Origin: Myrica gale
Taxonomy: Eukaryota; Streptophyta; Magnoliopsida; Fagales; Myricaceae
Length of the DNA: 64,000 bases
NCBI GenBank assembly: GCA_963930655.1
Contig: OZ005619.1
Span: 5,996,501 to 6,060,500, forward strand
Direction of reading: 5' to 3'
The notes under the pieces are model-generated. The model saw only the letters and a program-made list of their open reading frames with translations. It was not told where the DNA came from and did no database searches. Below are positions 34,534-45,779 of this stretch, piece by piece. Both the position numbers and the translations under genes were made by a program. Positions within the stretch are counted from its first letter, which is position 1; every line of letters begins with the position of its first letter.

Positions 34534-34659
34534 TCAAAACGGATATTTGGTTACGGAAACTTTCACGGGCGTCTTGGCCTTGGGATTATTGAGATTCTTC
34601 TGTACGTTGCGAGAGAGATTGGAAGTGTGGAAAACGATCACTGTTTTAGGTAAAGCCAT
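34534..34659 (-). CDS. Small ORF of 41 codons upstream of TTM
   Basis: The minus-strand ATG at 34659 opens MALPKTVIVFHTSNLSRNVQ and ends KVSVTKYPF at TGA 34534-34536; it is basic and lacks membrane segments. It lies in a less AT-rich island where the first non-coding exon of TTM would be expected. It could be an upstream ORF of the TTM transcript, a separate micropeptide, or chance. No known family is recognised. Confidence 0.25.
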   Translation of the reverse strand: MALPKTVIVFHTSNLSRNVQKNLNNPKAKTPVKVSVTKYPF

Positions 34660-35984
34660 AAAGAAGTGGCCGCATGACTCATAACTTCGACGCATTTGGA
34701 TGTTGATATTTCATGGAAGTGCATCCTGACAGAATAGTGGAACTAACTTCAAACTGAAATCTTCATCTACATTCATAACTCCCTCTCAAATTTTAATTTA
34801 TTTAATTAAGCCCTTAATGTTTAATAATAATAATAATAATAATAACAATCTCTCCATTCCATTTGACCATTAACTAGAAATATAATGGAAATGTCCCTTT
34901 ATGGCAAAATTACTTAAAAATATATATAAATAACAAATAATACTTTTTAAATAAAGATATAAAAATTCTATTTCATTTTTCAATTTTTTTAATCTTGTCT
35001 TAAAGAGCATTTCTGTTAAATCCACGTTACTTTTCATCAGATTTAACTTATCCAATGGAGGATAACAATGCACACCCAACCCTTCATTAGGTTTTTCAAT
35101 TTGTACTCTATGTTACACTGTTATATAATATTCTTCCAAAAAAAAGAAAGAAGAATGTCTTTTGTTTCTAATGCAAAACTATGTTTGTCACATTTTAAAC
35201 ACAACCTAAACTTTGTTCCATAAGTTACTACCCATTTGCAATGTGCCCTTATAGTATCCCTCCTCCGAGCAATTTCCCCCTTAAACTACTATTTCTTTTT
35301 TCTCATTTCTGTTACTCGATTATGATCTAGTGCTAAGATAGATAATAAAATTAGTCTCACGGCAATCTCAACAGTCATATTTTAATTGAGGTGGTATATA
35401 GCAAAAAAGTGCTAATTTAGAGGGTTAATTGCAACTATTAATTATAATTTGGACAGAAAATAATTTTTTAATGTGCAAAATGACAACTTTCTCCTTATAT
35501 TTTTTTAATCACATTTAAGTCCCGAATTTTTTTAGGCAAATGGTGTTTTGAACCTTTAAACTACCACTTGAGGTACCGAATGAGTTCATGTGAGAATTTT
35601 TCGATACTACTTAAACGATAAAGTGAGCCACGTCCATATTTTATAAAAAGACATGAGACAAGTCCTTAATCCAAAATTTCAAAGGTAGTGATCAAGCTAA
35701 ATTGTCAAAAAAGTATAAGTATGTTCTGAACCCAAAACCAAACCAAATTGGACGAAATGTTATCTTAATAAGAAATTTTCTTTTTTCTTTCTTTTTTTCT
35801 AAGTAAAGATTCATGCGAGACTGATGTTTGGATAGTCAAGATTTTTAACTTTTTAGGAACATTTGTTAAGAAGTTACAATTTTTACCACCAAACATCAAA
35901 TTCTCAAAATTTTTGTACAAATATTTTCACCTTTTTACACTAATTTCAATATTTTTGCATAATATAAAAAAGAGAAAAAAGTTA
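34660..35984. other. Intergenic AT-rich region with MITE-like debris
   Basis: Contains a (TAA)n microsatellite at about 34826-34847 and phrases typical of plant MITEs (CCTTTAAACTACCACTTGAG near 35548; AAACTACTATTTC near 35284), but no pair of termini could be matched. No gene. Confidence 0.4.
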
Positions 35985-36190
35985 CTATGAGTCACATTGA
36001 GCCCTCTAACTTTCAGAGCTAATCAAATTACGTCATGAAATAAAATTCAAGAGTAAAAATCGTGCCACGTGTGTTGTGAAAATTGATGAAATTTGATTGG
36101 GAGTGGGCTCAATGTGTCAAAAATGATAATTTAAACTTCTATTTGAAATTACCTCCGCAGTTATTAGATGGATCAAAATGATATTTTTCC
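35985..36190. mobile_element. MITE copy, left end truncated
   Basis: Related to the element at 37507-37811. Shared features are ATCGTGCCACGTGTGTTGTG (36059-36078; one base different in the other copy), a GTGTCAAAA segment, TTTAAACTTCTATTTGAAAT, and the end whose reverse complement reads GGAAAAATATCATTTTGATCC. The mirrored left terminus is missing. Confidence 0.6.
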
Positions 36191-37506
36191 TAAAAAAATT
36201 ACATCAAATATTCTTTCATTTTACTTTTTAACAAATTCTAATAAAAATTATTTTACAATCAAATATTTTTAAATTTTTTCAGCAACCTTTTACAAATTCC
36301 ATAAAAAAGACGAACTTTTAAAATTTTCTCCTACAAATACAAAATTCTTAAAATTTTTGTGCTTCCCAAACATCACCTTCGCGAGAAGCTTTGAGTTAAA
36401 GCAAGAAGGAATGCGCTGTTTGGAGCTTCTGAGCTACCCGAAACTCGTATGCCAAAAGTTTTTTTTTTCGACAGGTCAATTAAAACTCTTATAAAAACAA
36501 ATGAGGTTAGAAAGCATTCCCATCACTTGGTAACCAAATATAATCTCTGCTGGAGAGCATAATCCAACTTGTTGAAGATTTTGTTTTTGATAAATGAAAA
36601 AGGCTTACGGTGGAATCATAGATCTGACCGACTTAAATTCGGGATACCTCATGACCGGATCGGCTCTGACCATAGGCTCTCTAGATAGCGGTCAAAAACT
36701 ATATTTTTCTTTATAGGCCTGTTTTGAAACTTTTCAATATTGAGATACAAACTAAATATGTAGGTGATCTTCATTTAGAAGAAATTCGTAGAATTTTGAT
36801 AATATTGTAAATATTTAGGTGATATTAAAGTTGTATTGACGTACGTGCACAAGTTGTTAAAAAAGATTGATGTTTGTAAAAAAATAATAAAGTATTATAT
36901 TGAAATACATGTATTTTGTGATGTTTGACACATAAATATAAAAGTATGATGCAAATCCTAAAAAAAACACTCAACAGAACGTGCATGTAGTACTCTCTTA
37001 GTTTATATGGATATTTCATTAATTATTTTATCCAAAAGAATGTGACTTGTAACATCGCTCAATTTTAGAGTTTTGTATCCCAAAATCGGAAGGCTAAAAA
37101 ATTTACATTTCTCTTATAAGCCTATTTTAAAAATTGTTAAATATTAGCATAATCATTAATATACGAATTAAATATTTAGCCTCTTAGTTTATGTGGATAT
37201 TTAATCAGCCCTTGAATGTGGCCTATAACATTATCTTGATTTAATAGATTTGCAAGCCACCAACTTCCTACTTTCTTGCTTGCAGTTCATTCAATTTCAT
37301 CTAAATAAATATGGCCTATAAAATCTACTTCATTCGAAAGATTTACCGACCATCATCTTTAAGTTTAATTACGTACTAACCTTTTGTAACGTAGTTAGAC
37401 AATTTTCAACGATTTGTAACGTAAATGCATTGTAACGTGTTAAACTAACTTAACTTTTTAGTCAAAATTTCTTTAGGTAATACGTTAGTTCCTTTGTTAC
37501 AATTAG
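36191..37506. other. AT-rich intergenic sequence
   Basis: No gene. Two related segments containing CTCTTAGTTTATRTGGATAT occur at about 36993 and 37170, suggesting an old local duplication or repeat family. Confidence 0.4.
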
Positions 37507-37811
37507 GGGAAACATCATTTTAACCCTTTAACTATCAATTCAATTTTAAATAAGGGTCTAACCTATCACTTTTGACACATTTAACCCACAAATTGTCAAA
37601 TTTCATTAATTTGCTCTCCTAAAAAAGAGTAATCAAAATCGTGCCATGTGTGTTGTGAATGAGCCACGTAGCATGATTTTAACCCCCTGATTTTTTAGGG
37701 CGCAATTTGATTAATTGTGGAAGTTGAAGAGTTCAGTGTGCCAAAATTGATTGTTTAAACTTCTATTTGAAATTGTATTAGTAATTAAAGGGCTTAAAGT
37801 GGCTTTTTACC
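37507..37811. mobile_element. MITE, ~305 bp, with terminal inverted repeats
   Basis: The left end (GGGAAACATCATTTTAACCC, then TTTAACTATCAATTCAATTT) mirrors the right end, whose reverse complement reads GGTAAAAAGCCACTTTAAGC and TTTAATTACTAATACAATTT. Complementarity extends some 70 bp. It has no coding capacity. Confidence 0.7.
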
Positions 37812-38099
37812 TTAAAATTTATTGATGAGAACTAAAAATGCTTAACATGATAATTTAATTGTTTTATTGATCACTCAAAAAACACACAAAAAACTTTTCT
37901 CTCAAAGAACTACTATTTCTATTTTCTATTAATGTAAAATATTATTGATAATATTGTACTAATTGTTGCGTAAAAATAAAGAAACTTTTTTATAAGAAAA
38001 ATTAATAATATCAATTGAATGGTTTTATACTAACAAGCTTTACATAACATAACTGGTCAAGTTCATGCAGGATGCAGGCAGGGACTTAACCCGTTGAAA

Positions 38100-38107
38100 G
38101 TTGAGGC
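38100..38107. other. 8-bp target-site duplication GTTGAGGC, left copy
   Basis: GTTGAGGC at 38100-38107 recurs at 40573-40580, directly outside the hAT termini (a one-base ambiguity in the exact boundary remains). Confidence 0.85.
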
Positions 38108-38344
38108 CCAGAGGCGGATCCAGCCAGGGGCGGTGGGGGGCGGCCGCCCCCCATTGGCTGGATTCCTCTTGAAGATTTTTTATTTTTTTTAAATATATGT
38201 ATATGGGCCGCCCCACATTGAAGCAGGTCCAAGCCCATCCTTTGACCCAGCCCCTCCAGCTTTCCCCTTTAATGGCGCCCGGCCCAGGACTTTAAAATCA
38301 AAGACCCAGGCCCAGCGCTCAGCCAGCCATTTTTTAAAAAAAAA

Positions 38345-38388
38345 AAATCAGCAGGGGTGAAACGGCGTCGTTTCACCCCTGCTGATTT
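38345..38388. repeat. 44-bp palindrome inside the hAT element
   Basis: A 20-bp arm, starting AAATCAGCAGGGGTGAAACG, is mirrored exactly after the 4-nt loop GCGT. The centre AAACGGCGTCGTTT is a motif common in plant repeats. It sits between two A runs. Confidence 0.9.
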
Positions 38389-39510
38389 AAAAAAAAAAAA
38401 AGGGTGAGCGTAATTCCCCCCATCCCACCCCCAGAATTTGTCCCCCCTTTGCTCGCTCTCTCTGCCTCCCTCCCGAGTCTCTCGACGAAGCCAGCAGGCC
38501 CTCCGTCCGGAGTCTCCGGACCATCCCTCTCTCCGCCGCCGTACACCACATTCTCCTCTAGCCCTCTCCGCGACTCCGCCTCTCAGCTCTCTCTCACTGC
38601 TCTCAGACTCTCTCTCTCGGCTCACTCGGCCTCTCCAGCTCTCCTCCCCTCTCAGCTCACTTCTCACTTGTCAGTCTCTTCTCCTCCACATCGGAACACC
38701 GACCACGCCACACGGAGCCACGGCCCACGCCCCACGGCCACAGATCTTGGCTTCTGCAGGCTGCAGCTTCTGCTACTGACTCCTAGCTCACTGAGTACTG
38801 TAGTAACTAGTAAGAAGTGATGATTGTTGATTGATGAACATTAGTTTTCAATTAGTAATTTATAGATTAGTTTTCAATTAGTAATTTAATGTGATGATTG
38901 ATGAACATTGATCATTTGATTGACCTCTGAAAATTTGCATATTTGGGATATGTGTGGCCCCATGTTCTAGGCACAGTTTTACATTGTGAGTTGCTTAAGT
39001 GGAGATGCGAAGGAACGATCCTACAAAAGAAAAAGTAAAGGCAGATAATGAGCAAGAAGATTGTAATCCTGTTGATATTATTTTGAGTTATTAGTGATGT
39101 TTTTAAATATTGTTTCTTATTAGCTTGACGTGATTACAAACGACAAACGTAGGTGTATATCATGCACTCTCATTAAATGAAGAGCACCATAATTAGCATA
39201 TGAAAACGTGAATAAGAGGCATTAAATTGTTTGATTAGGCTAGAGAACCCATGTGATTTGCCGGGAGCACCATATCCAAGCACAAAGGTTTTTTTGTGTG
39301 CACTGTATAAAGAGGCATGATGCTTGGTCTCTACTTGTACAGAGGCATCATTATATATTGTACTTGTACAGCATGTTTAACTTGTTTTATTGTTGGTAAT
39401 ACTTTGATCCCAGTTGTTAGTGAGTCTAAGAGTCTGACTGAACTTTGTCTGAGTTTCAAAGAAGAAAAAAAAGATAAGAAAGTTCTCATTGTGTTTACCT
39501 GCTAGGTTGC

Positions 39511-39589
39511 AGCTTTGAAGGAGGATGGATGCCCCAAAGTCTGGGTTGCCACGTCCGATCACTGTCAGCAGCAAGCATCATATGGAGCA
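39511..39589 (+). pseudogene. Captured exon resembling YacP-like NYN-domain protein
   Basis: The translation AALKEDGCPKVWVATSDHC followed by QQQASYGA resembles a conserved segment of plant YacP-like NYN (RNase) proteins (pattern D-G-x-x-K-V-W-V-x-T-S-D-H-C-Q-Q). It ends at a donor-like GTATGC. Only one exon is present; assignment from memory of the family pattern. Confidence 0.5.
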
Positions 39590-39833
39590 GTATGCATTCT
39601 CCTCATACTTGAAGCATCTTAATGAAAATAGAGACATTTTTTGCTACTCTTGTTAGCAATTTGTATACATTAAACAATTTTGAACATTTTATGCCTGGTC
39701 AACTGCTTCAGTAAATAAGAACTATTTCAAATCCAAAGTGTAGTTGATAACGATATCATATGGTCTCTCAAGTTATCAAATTAGTTTATGCCTTCAATCT
39801 TATGAGTTTATACTTTTTGGTAGGAAATGTCTC

Positions 39834-39913
39834 TATATCTGAGTGATTTTGAGTTTGTGGCATTGCGTGCGTACCTGAAATGTGAGTTTATTGGTGCAAC
39901 AAAGGAATCTCAG
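39834..39913 (+). pseudogene. Second exon-like segment of unknown origin in the hAT element
   Basis: Between a TTTTTGGTAG acceptor and a CAG/GTTTGT donor the frame reads MSLYLSDFEFVALRAYLKCE then FIGATKESQ, open across all 80 bases. I do not recognise the protein. Position and splice signals suggest it belongs to the same captured set as the exon at 39511. Confidence 0.4.
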
Positions 39914-40580
39914 GTTTGTTCAATAAGACATTTTGAGCATGTCCATTATTGCATGGTGTGCTGCATGTGTCTTTTGAAATTTTTTGTGTTTGTTTCTCAT
40001 TGAACTTCATGAAAGAAGGTTGTTAAATCATCATTTTTGAACTTCTTCAAAATCTGACAGATAAGGTAAACTCTTTGAATCTTTTGTCAACAGCAAAATG
40101 GAGGATATAATTTGAAATATGAAGAGTGATTTCAATTTATAAATAGAGGAAAAAAGGGTTTAATGTAAGGCCTGAATGTCATTCAGCATCTTAGCCAAGG
40201 AACACATGCTGTAAAAATGAGAGGAAAAGAGGAATGAGGTTTCTCAAATGTGGACTCCCCTAATCATTTCTATATGCTGGCTTTGTTTGCAGTCTTTTGA
40301 TGATAAGTAGTTAATCTAACATAGCTGCCTCGAGGATGATTAGAGTACATATTGGCCCCGTGCTGCAACTAAGGTGTCAAAATTCCCATCAAATGCATTG
40401 TAGTAATCGTTGGCCCCGTCGGTACGTTTATTTTAATATTTTTAATACTTTTAGTCTTTAATTTTCGATATTTTAACTCTTAAAACATTTTTTGCATTAG
40501 GTAGGATTTTTTTTTTGTCATTTCGCCTTAGGAGTCCGCCCCCCTTCAAATTGAGTCCTGGATCCGCCACTGGTTGAGGC

Positions 40581-40835
40581 CCTTACTGCCCGACTGGCGG
40601 TGATGATGTTTATGGAACTGGATGGAGGGTGAACGGGTTATCGTTGAAAGCGATGCGCAGATTTTAGTTATTCAGCTTGCAGACCCACAGTTTCAGCCGG
40701 ATCGGGGTATAGAAGAGGTGTGGAGTTTATTTGGCAGCAAATTAAAAAATGTTATCCCTTCCTACATGGTCCTTTCAGTGGGTCCCAAGAGAAGCAAATA
40801 CTTTAGCCCACCTTCTTGCTAGATGGTGCTCTCGA
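40581..40835 (+). pseudogene. RNase H-like (RVT_3) domain fragment, interrupted by the hAT element
   Basis: From the duplication onward the frame reads VEALTARLAVMMFMELDGGE and RVIVESDAQILVIQLAD, then after a frameshift near 40760 SFQWVPREANTLAHLLARWC. This is the plant RVT_3 RNase H-like pattern (E-A-x-A-x-R-x-A..., V-E-S-D-A, and W-V-P-R-E-A-N-x-x-A-H), usually found at the C-terminal end of LINE polyproteins and derived genes. The upstream part is lost or unrecognisable left of 38100. Non-functional. Confidence 0.7.
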
Positions 40836-41499
40836 TCTAATTTAGTGGGATGTATACCTGTTGCTTCTAATTTAGTGGGATATTATTGATCAGACTTCTT
40901 AAGGGGTGGTGTTTCGATTGTCAAGGAAAAAAAAAACTGGTCATCCCTGTTGACTGTTGGAGTTTGTCTTGGTTAACGCATTCGGCTGGAAGTTACTACT
41001 TCAGTGATATGTGCTGGTTCTCAAACATGGTGATTGTACGAGATCCGACCAAGAGGGGGAGGGATGGGGCGGCGACAGGAGCCCCGCTCCTCCCGCCGCC
41101 ATTCGCAGTGAAGGGGTAGGGGATTTAGGCGAAAAAAGGGAGGAGAAATTCTATAGAGAGGACAGAGGAGCAATCTCTAGAATACGTTCTTAGGGTTCTA
41201 TGTGTGTGTAGAAGTTGTTTCAGTCAAGCCCCTTTCTCAGTTTTCTCAATCTTCACTTCTCTTCCTCTATTATTTTCCTTCTCTCTTCAAAAGGTATCCT
41301 ATAGTCTTGAAAATTCATGTTTCCACCAAGAGCACCCGTACAATAATTTTCTTTCAAGAATTCGACTTCAATTTTTTTTTCTTTTCTTTTCTTAGCTACT
41401 CTAAATCGACTCTCTACCATGAAACTTGTTAGATCTATAATTTTCTTTGGACTCTCTACTTTCAAAATTGTCAGATATGTATTTAAGAATGCAAGGTTT
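40836..41499. other. Spacer
   Basis: A GC-rich patch at 41041-41115 (GGGGGAGGGATGGGGCGGCG) and a T/A-rich remainder. No gene or element ends recognised. Confidence 0.4.
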
Positions 41500-43012
41500 T
41501 GAATTTAACAAGAATCAACAAAACAGATAAAACAAAAAAGCAAGGGTGTCAGAAAGTTTTTAACTGTTAGTAAGTTAAAAAAAGGATGGAACACATAGGA
41601 CATCTTGAAAAATCATATTTCTGGTCAATTGTGCAATGCCAACATGAGTAACATGTACCTGATTGTCATTGGGTAACTTAATAGAGTAATTAACCTCAGA
41701 TGTGATGGTGGCTAAAAGGAAGGTGGTACATTTATTGCACCCATGTCAATAATCCATGGCATATTAGAGGGTGAATGGAATTTGTCAGCATAAAGAGATG
41801 AACAAATGGATATGCCACTCATTTTGGAATGATTTGGTGTACTGGTGGAAGATTTGAAATTGAATTGATTTACTGAGTGAGGAATACTAAGACCATCTTT
41901 TTGTTGCATCAAAGTATCAATTGCTGATATTGACCATTGGTCAAACCGACCCTCTTTTCAATATAGTCATCTTGCTCAGTAACAACAACATTCACATTGG
42001 AAAATTCACCAAAACTTTTGCCTTTGTTGTGAAGTATGTCTCGGGGGATACCCATGCAGCTTATAACATTTATCTATTACATGCCCATTCACATCACAAT
42101 GAGTGCAAGTTGGAGGCTTAGCATTTCCAGCTTTGAAGCATGTTTCAAAAGTTTGTCCAGTAATTTGACAGTGGATGCAATAAGGCTTAGAAATCTTTGC
42201 ACTGTTCTGGTTTCTTGTGTTTGTTTTGAAGTCATTATAAGGTCTTCGGGTTGCTAATGCGATAGTCTCTACTGATAGAAAAATATATACAAGTTTATGT
42301 TACCTCTCTTGTTGTTGAATCAAGGGAAAATACGATCAACAGAGGGCAAATGCTTTATGAGCATAATCTGATCTCTAGTATTATCATAGATTTCATTGAG
42401 CTTCATCAAAAACTAAATCACACAATCACCCTGATGCCTATCCAACAACACTTTCAAATTTCCACATGTACAATCAAGAATAGGGTCCTACATAGAGATT
42501 TCATCCCAAGGTACCTTAAGTTTACCATAGTAGACACTAATTGGGTCATGTTCTTGCTATAGACTCGTTAAAGCCTTCTTCAGTTGAAAGATTCTGGGTC
42601 CATTTTGCTGTGAAAATTGATCATGAAGCTCACTCTAAATCTCCTTGGTATTATCCACGAAGGTGAGGCTCAAATTCATAGAGGAACCAACAGAATTATG
42701 TATCCAAGACACGAAGAGGTTGTTACACCATCCACGTGCCTTATATAGAGGATCTATTGCACTAGTTAGTTTGGTGAAATCACCATTCACAAAACTAATT
42801 TTGTTTCTAGCTTGAAGAGCTCATTGCATAGATCGGGACCAAGGGATATAATTGCTGCTGGTAAGTAAATCAGGAACCAGGGCAGTTGTAAGAATATCAC
42901 CATTACCATGGAGATAAGGGTTGTTTAGGTTTCTAACATCCAAGTAAAGAGAAGATGGGTTACCAGTGGAGTCATGGGTGATGGGTGTTTTGATTTCGGT
43001 TGACATTGACAC
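41500..43012 (-). pseudogene. Copia retrotransposon gag/protease fragment, minus strand
   Basis: From ATG 43012 the product starts MSMSTEIKTPITHD and reaches the Copia gag hallmark LLTSSNYIPWSRSMQ, then stops. In changing frames toward lower coordinates follow WIHNSVGSSMNLSLTFVDN, a CCHC zinc knuckle with flanking KLHGYPP (CTHCDVNGHVIDKC, near 42060-42105), and the protease start PWIIDMGA near 41740 (canonical D-T/S-G-A altered to DMGA). QLTRNMIFQDVLCVPS and NLLTVKNF near 41560-41620 match the segment after protease. Integrase and reverse transcriptase are missing. Multiple stops and frameshifts; dead. Confidence 0.7.
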
Positions 43013-43020
43013 TCAAATTT

Positions 43021-43032
43021 GCTCTGATACCA
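43021..43032 (-). other. Primer-binding site of the Copia fragment
   Basis: GCTCTGATACCA is the reverse complement of TGGTATCAGAGC, complementary to the 3' end of initiator Met-tRNA. It lies just upstream of the gag start, as expected, so sequence to the right (43033-43076 and from 48128) belongs to the 5' LTR of this element. Confidence 0.8.
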
Positions 43033-43071
43033 TATAAGCTTCAAAGGAGGAAGAAAAGCAAATTTTAGAGC

Positions 43072-43076
43072 AATGA
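43072..43076. other. Target-site duplication AATGA, left copy
   Basis: AATGA directly precedes TGTAATACCCC at 43077 and recurs at 48128-48132 directly after ...GGTATTACA. Confidence 0.9.
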
Positions 43077-43972
43077 TGTAATACCCCGTCCCGAAAAAGG
43101 TGTAAGTGATTAATTTGAATTTTAAATGAAGAGATAGTGCTTAATCTTGTGTTTGATTTTTGGATAGAGGTTGAATTGTATTTTTGAATTTAAAGGTGAT
43201 GATATGGAGATGTGATCTATATTTGAATTTAAAGGTTTGAATAAAGATTTGATTTTTGAGTTTGAATTTAAAGGTTAAGATATGGATAAAGATTATTCTT
43301 ATATTTGAACTTTTGAAATATATGGATAAAGATCTTATTTTTTAATTTAAAAGTGATGGATAGAGGTATGTTTGAATTTTAAAGTTTACAGAGATTGAGG
43401 TTAATAAATAGTTGCAGAGAATGTATATTGGAGACCAAAATTTGGATTGAGATGATGCTACTAGTTTCCGAGAGATTGTTCAGCAATTATTGGAGAAGTT
43501 TTAAGGATTGGTTTAGCGTTCGAGGTAAGTGGTTCTTCAAAGAGATTTTGAACGTGCACCTTATTTTATATGATTTTGATGTATTATTTAGGAAACTAAA
43601 CAAATTTTGGGTAAAAAGAGATTGTTGAGATTTTTGTGAAACTCAATTGAAATATTTATAACTTGAGCATACTATAAAAATTCTCCTTGCGTTGGTGCTA
43701 TATCTCTATGATCTTCGTGGCCAATTTATCCTTGTGGTCTGTGTGGCCAATTTGATACACCTCGTGGTATTTGTAGGTCTTTGTGGCCTGGAGGTCTGTG
43801 TGACCATTGGTGATTTCTCTATATTTCGTGGTCTTGGATATTTTTGTTACAAACTTGTATTTTGGATTTGGTATGGCTCACAATGTTTTATTCTAGATTT
43901 CGGTTATTGTGATAAAAAAATTGTCTTTTTCCCAACCCTATTGACTTATTACTTACTGAGCTAGTCGTAGCT
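43077..43972 (+). mobile_element. LTR copy A, truncated, plus orientation
   Basis: It starts with the U3 terminus TGTAATACCCCGTCCC and is the reverse complement of the corresponding part of copies B, C and E. It ends internally at ...CTAGTCGTAGCT, where the U5 terminus of copy B begins without any spacer. 896 bp of an LTR that is about 1394 bp when complete. Confidence 0.85.
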
Positions 43973-45366
43973 TGTAACGCCCCGGGCCCAAACTCCGTAC
44001 GGATAGGTTTCCGTATAAAATAAGGCCTTTTCACCATGGATAGTCATTTATCTAGGCCCCAATATTTCAAAACTAATTTTGTACAACCTCAGCAAAATAT
44101 TCATAAACCGTAAAAAGACCCAAAAATATCAATCTGAGCCCTAAAATTTACATTAATATATCCGATACTTCCAATATCGATGAAGATCTCCAAAAAAATA
44201 TATAATATCGAATTCTCCTACATTAATCTCTAAAAGTATTCTTGCAAAACACGCCTTCGAAACACAAATCTATCTGAATCTGCTCGAACTTCTCTAATTC
44301 TGTCAACTCTGAAAAATATGAGAATAAGGGGTGAGCTACGACTAGCTCAGTATACAGTAAGTCAATGAGGGTTAGGGAAAATAAAATTTTATCACAATAA
44401 CCGAAATCCAGAATAAAACATTGTGAGCCATACCGAATCCAAAATATAAGTTTGTAACAAAAATATCCAAGGTCACGCAATATAGGGAAATCAACAATGG
44501 TCACACAGACCTCCAGGCCACAAAGACAAATACTAGGCCACATAAACCTCCAGCCCACAAAGACAAATACTAGGTCACACAGACCTCCAGGCCACAGAGA
44601 CCTCAAAAGACCACGAGGGGTATCAAATTGGCCACACAGACCATAATGATAAATTGGTCACAAAGACCATAGAGATATATTACCAGCGCAAGGATAATTT
44701 TCACAGCATGCTCACCAAAACAAGTTATAAATATTTCAATTGAATTTCACAAAAATCTCAACAATCTCATTTTACTCAAAATTTGTCAAGTTCCCCAAAT
44801 AATAGATCAAAACCATATAAAAATACAATACGCGTTTAAAATCTCATTGAAGGACCACTTACATCAAAACCATATAAAAATACGGTACACATTTAAAAAT
44901 TCCATTGAAGAACCACTTACCTCAAACACTTAACCAATCCTTAAAACTTCTCCAGTAATTGCCAAACAATCTCTCAGAAACTAGTAGCACCACCTCAATC
45001 CAAATTTTGGTCTCTAATAAACATTCTCTGCAACTATTTATTAAGCTCAATCTCTGTCACTTTAAAATTCAAACATACTTCAATCCATCACTTTTAAATT
45101 CAAACATAAGATCTTTATCCATATATTTCAAATTCAAATATAAGAATAATCTTTATCCATATCTTAACCTTTATATTCAAACTCAAGATCAACTCTCTAT
45201 ATTTAAACCTTTAAATTCAAATATAGATCACATCTCAATATCAGCACCTTTAAATTCAAAAATACAATTCAACCTCTATCTAAAAATCAAACACAAGATT
45301 AAACATTATCTCTTCATTTAAAATTCAAATTACTCACTTACATCTTTTTCGGGATGGGGTATTACA
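43973..45366 (-). mobile_element. LTR copy B, complete, 1394 bp, minus orientation
   Basis: The plus strand reads TGTAACGCCCCGGGCC (U5 end, reversed) through GGGGTATTACA (U3 end, reversed). In its own orientation it runs TGTAATACCCC...GGGGCGTTACA, a Gypsy-like LTR. It contains a short minisatellite of CACACAGACCTCCAGGCCAC-type units near 44498-44610. A purine-rich tract precedes its U3 end in own orientation (AAGGAGGGGAGAT in the adjacent internal region). Confidence 0.85.
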
Positions 45367-45779
45367 ATCTCCCCTCCTTAAAAGAAAATTTGTCCCCGAA
45401 ATTTGCGGCACCTTCCACAAAGAATAAATCTATTAAATCACAAATCATTCATGCTTCTGCTGCGCACTCTGATCATACAAAATCATTTCACAATTTTTTT
45501 CATTAACACAATTCAAGCCTAAAATCCAAACTCATACAATATCCAAGCCTAAACTAAGATCAACATCAATATCTCTAAAATAAGTCCGTAACTTTAGCTC
45601 TAATCCGTAATAGAATGATCAAGATTTAAATCTCTTTCAAATTTAAAGCTATAATCCGACTTCAATCGAAATCCTTCTAAAAATCAATAGAGTTACCACA
45701 TATCAAAACCTATGCTCGAACTTCAATCAAAATTTTCCTAAGAGTCTACAGAATCACAAACTTATGCTCCGATACCATC
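45367..45779 (-). mobile_element. Minimal internal region 1 (413 bp) between LTRs B and C
   Basis: On the minus strand it starts with a primer-binding site (TGGTATCGGAGC at 45766-45777, one change from TGGTATCAGAGC) and ends with the polypurine tract AAGGAGGGGAGAT beside LTR B. No open frame of note. This is the whole internal region of a non-autonomous LTR element. Confidence 0.8.

Larger units (their letters stand above)
38109..40572. mobile_element. hAT-type element, ~2.46 kb, carrying gene-fragment exons
   Basis: The termini are CAGAGGCGGATCCAG and, as the reverse complement of the right end, CAGTGGCGGATCCAGGACTC, with an 8-bp target duplication GTTGAGGC; CAGTGGCGGA-type ends plus an 8-bp duplication fit hAT. 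There is no hAT transposase. Instead it holds a 44-bp palindrome, a TC/GC-rich leader-like tract (38400-38760), and exon-like segments with splice signals at 39511-39589 and 39834-39913. It is therefore non-autonomous and has probably captured host gene pieces. It interrupts an RNase H-like pseudogene whose reading continues after 40573. Confidence 0.75.

Noticed and set aside
38404-38820. Ser/Pro/Leu-rich open frames (113-138 aa) on both strands
   Set aside because: Derive from a TC-rich tract in the hAT element; no domain, and both strands are equally open.
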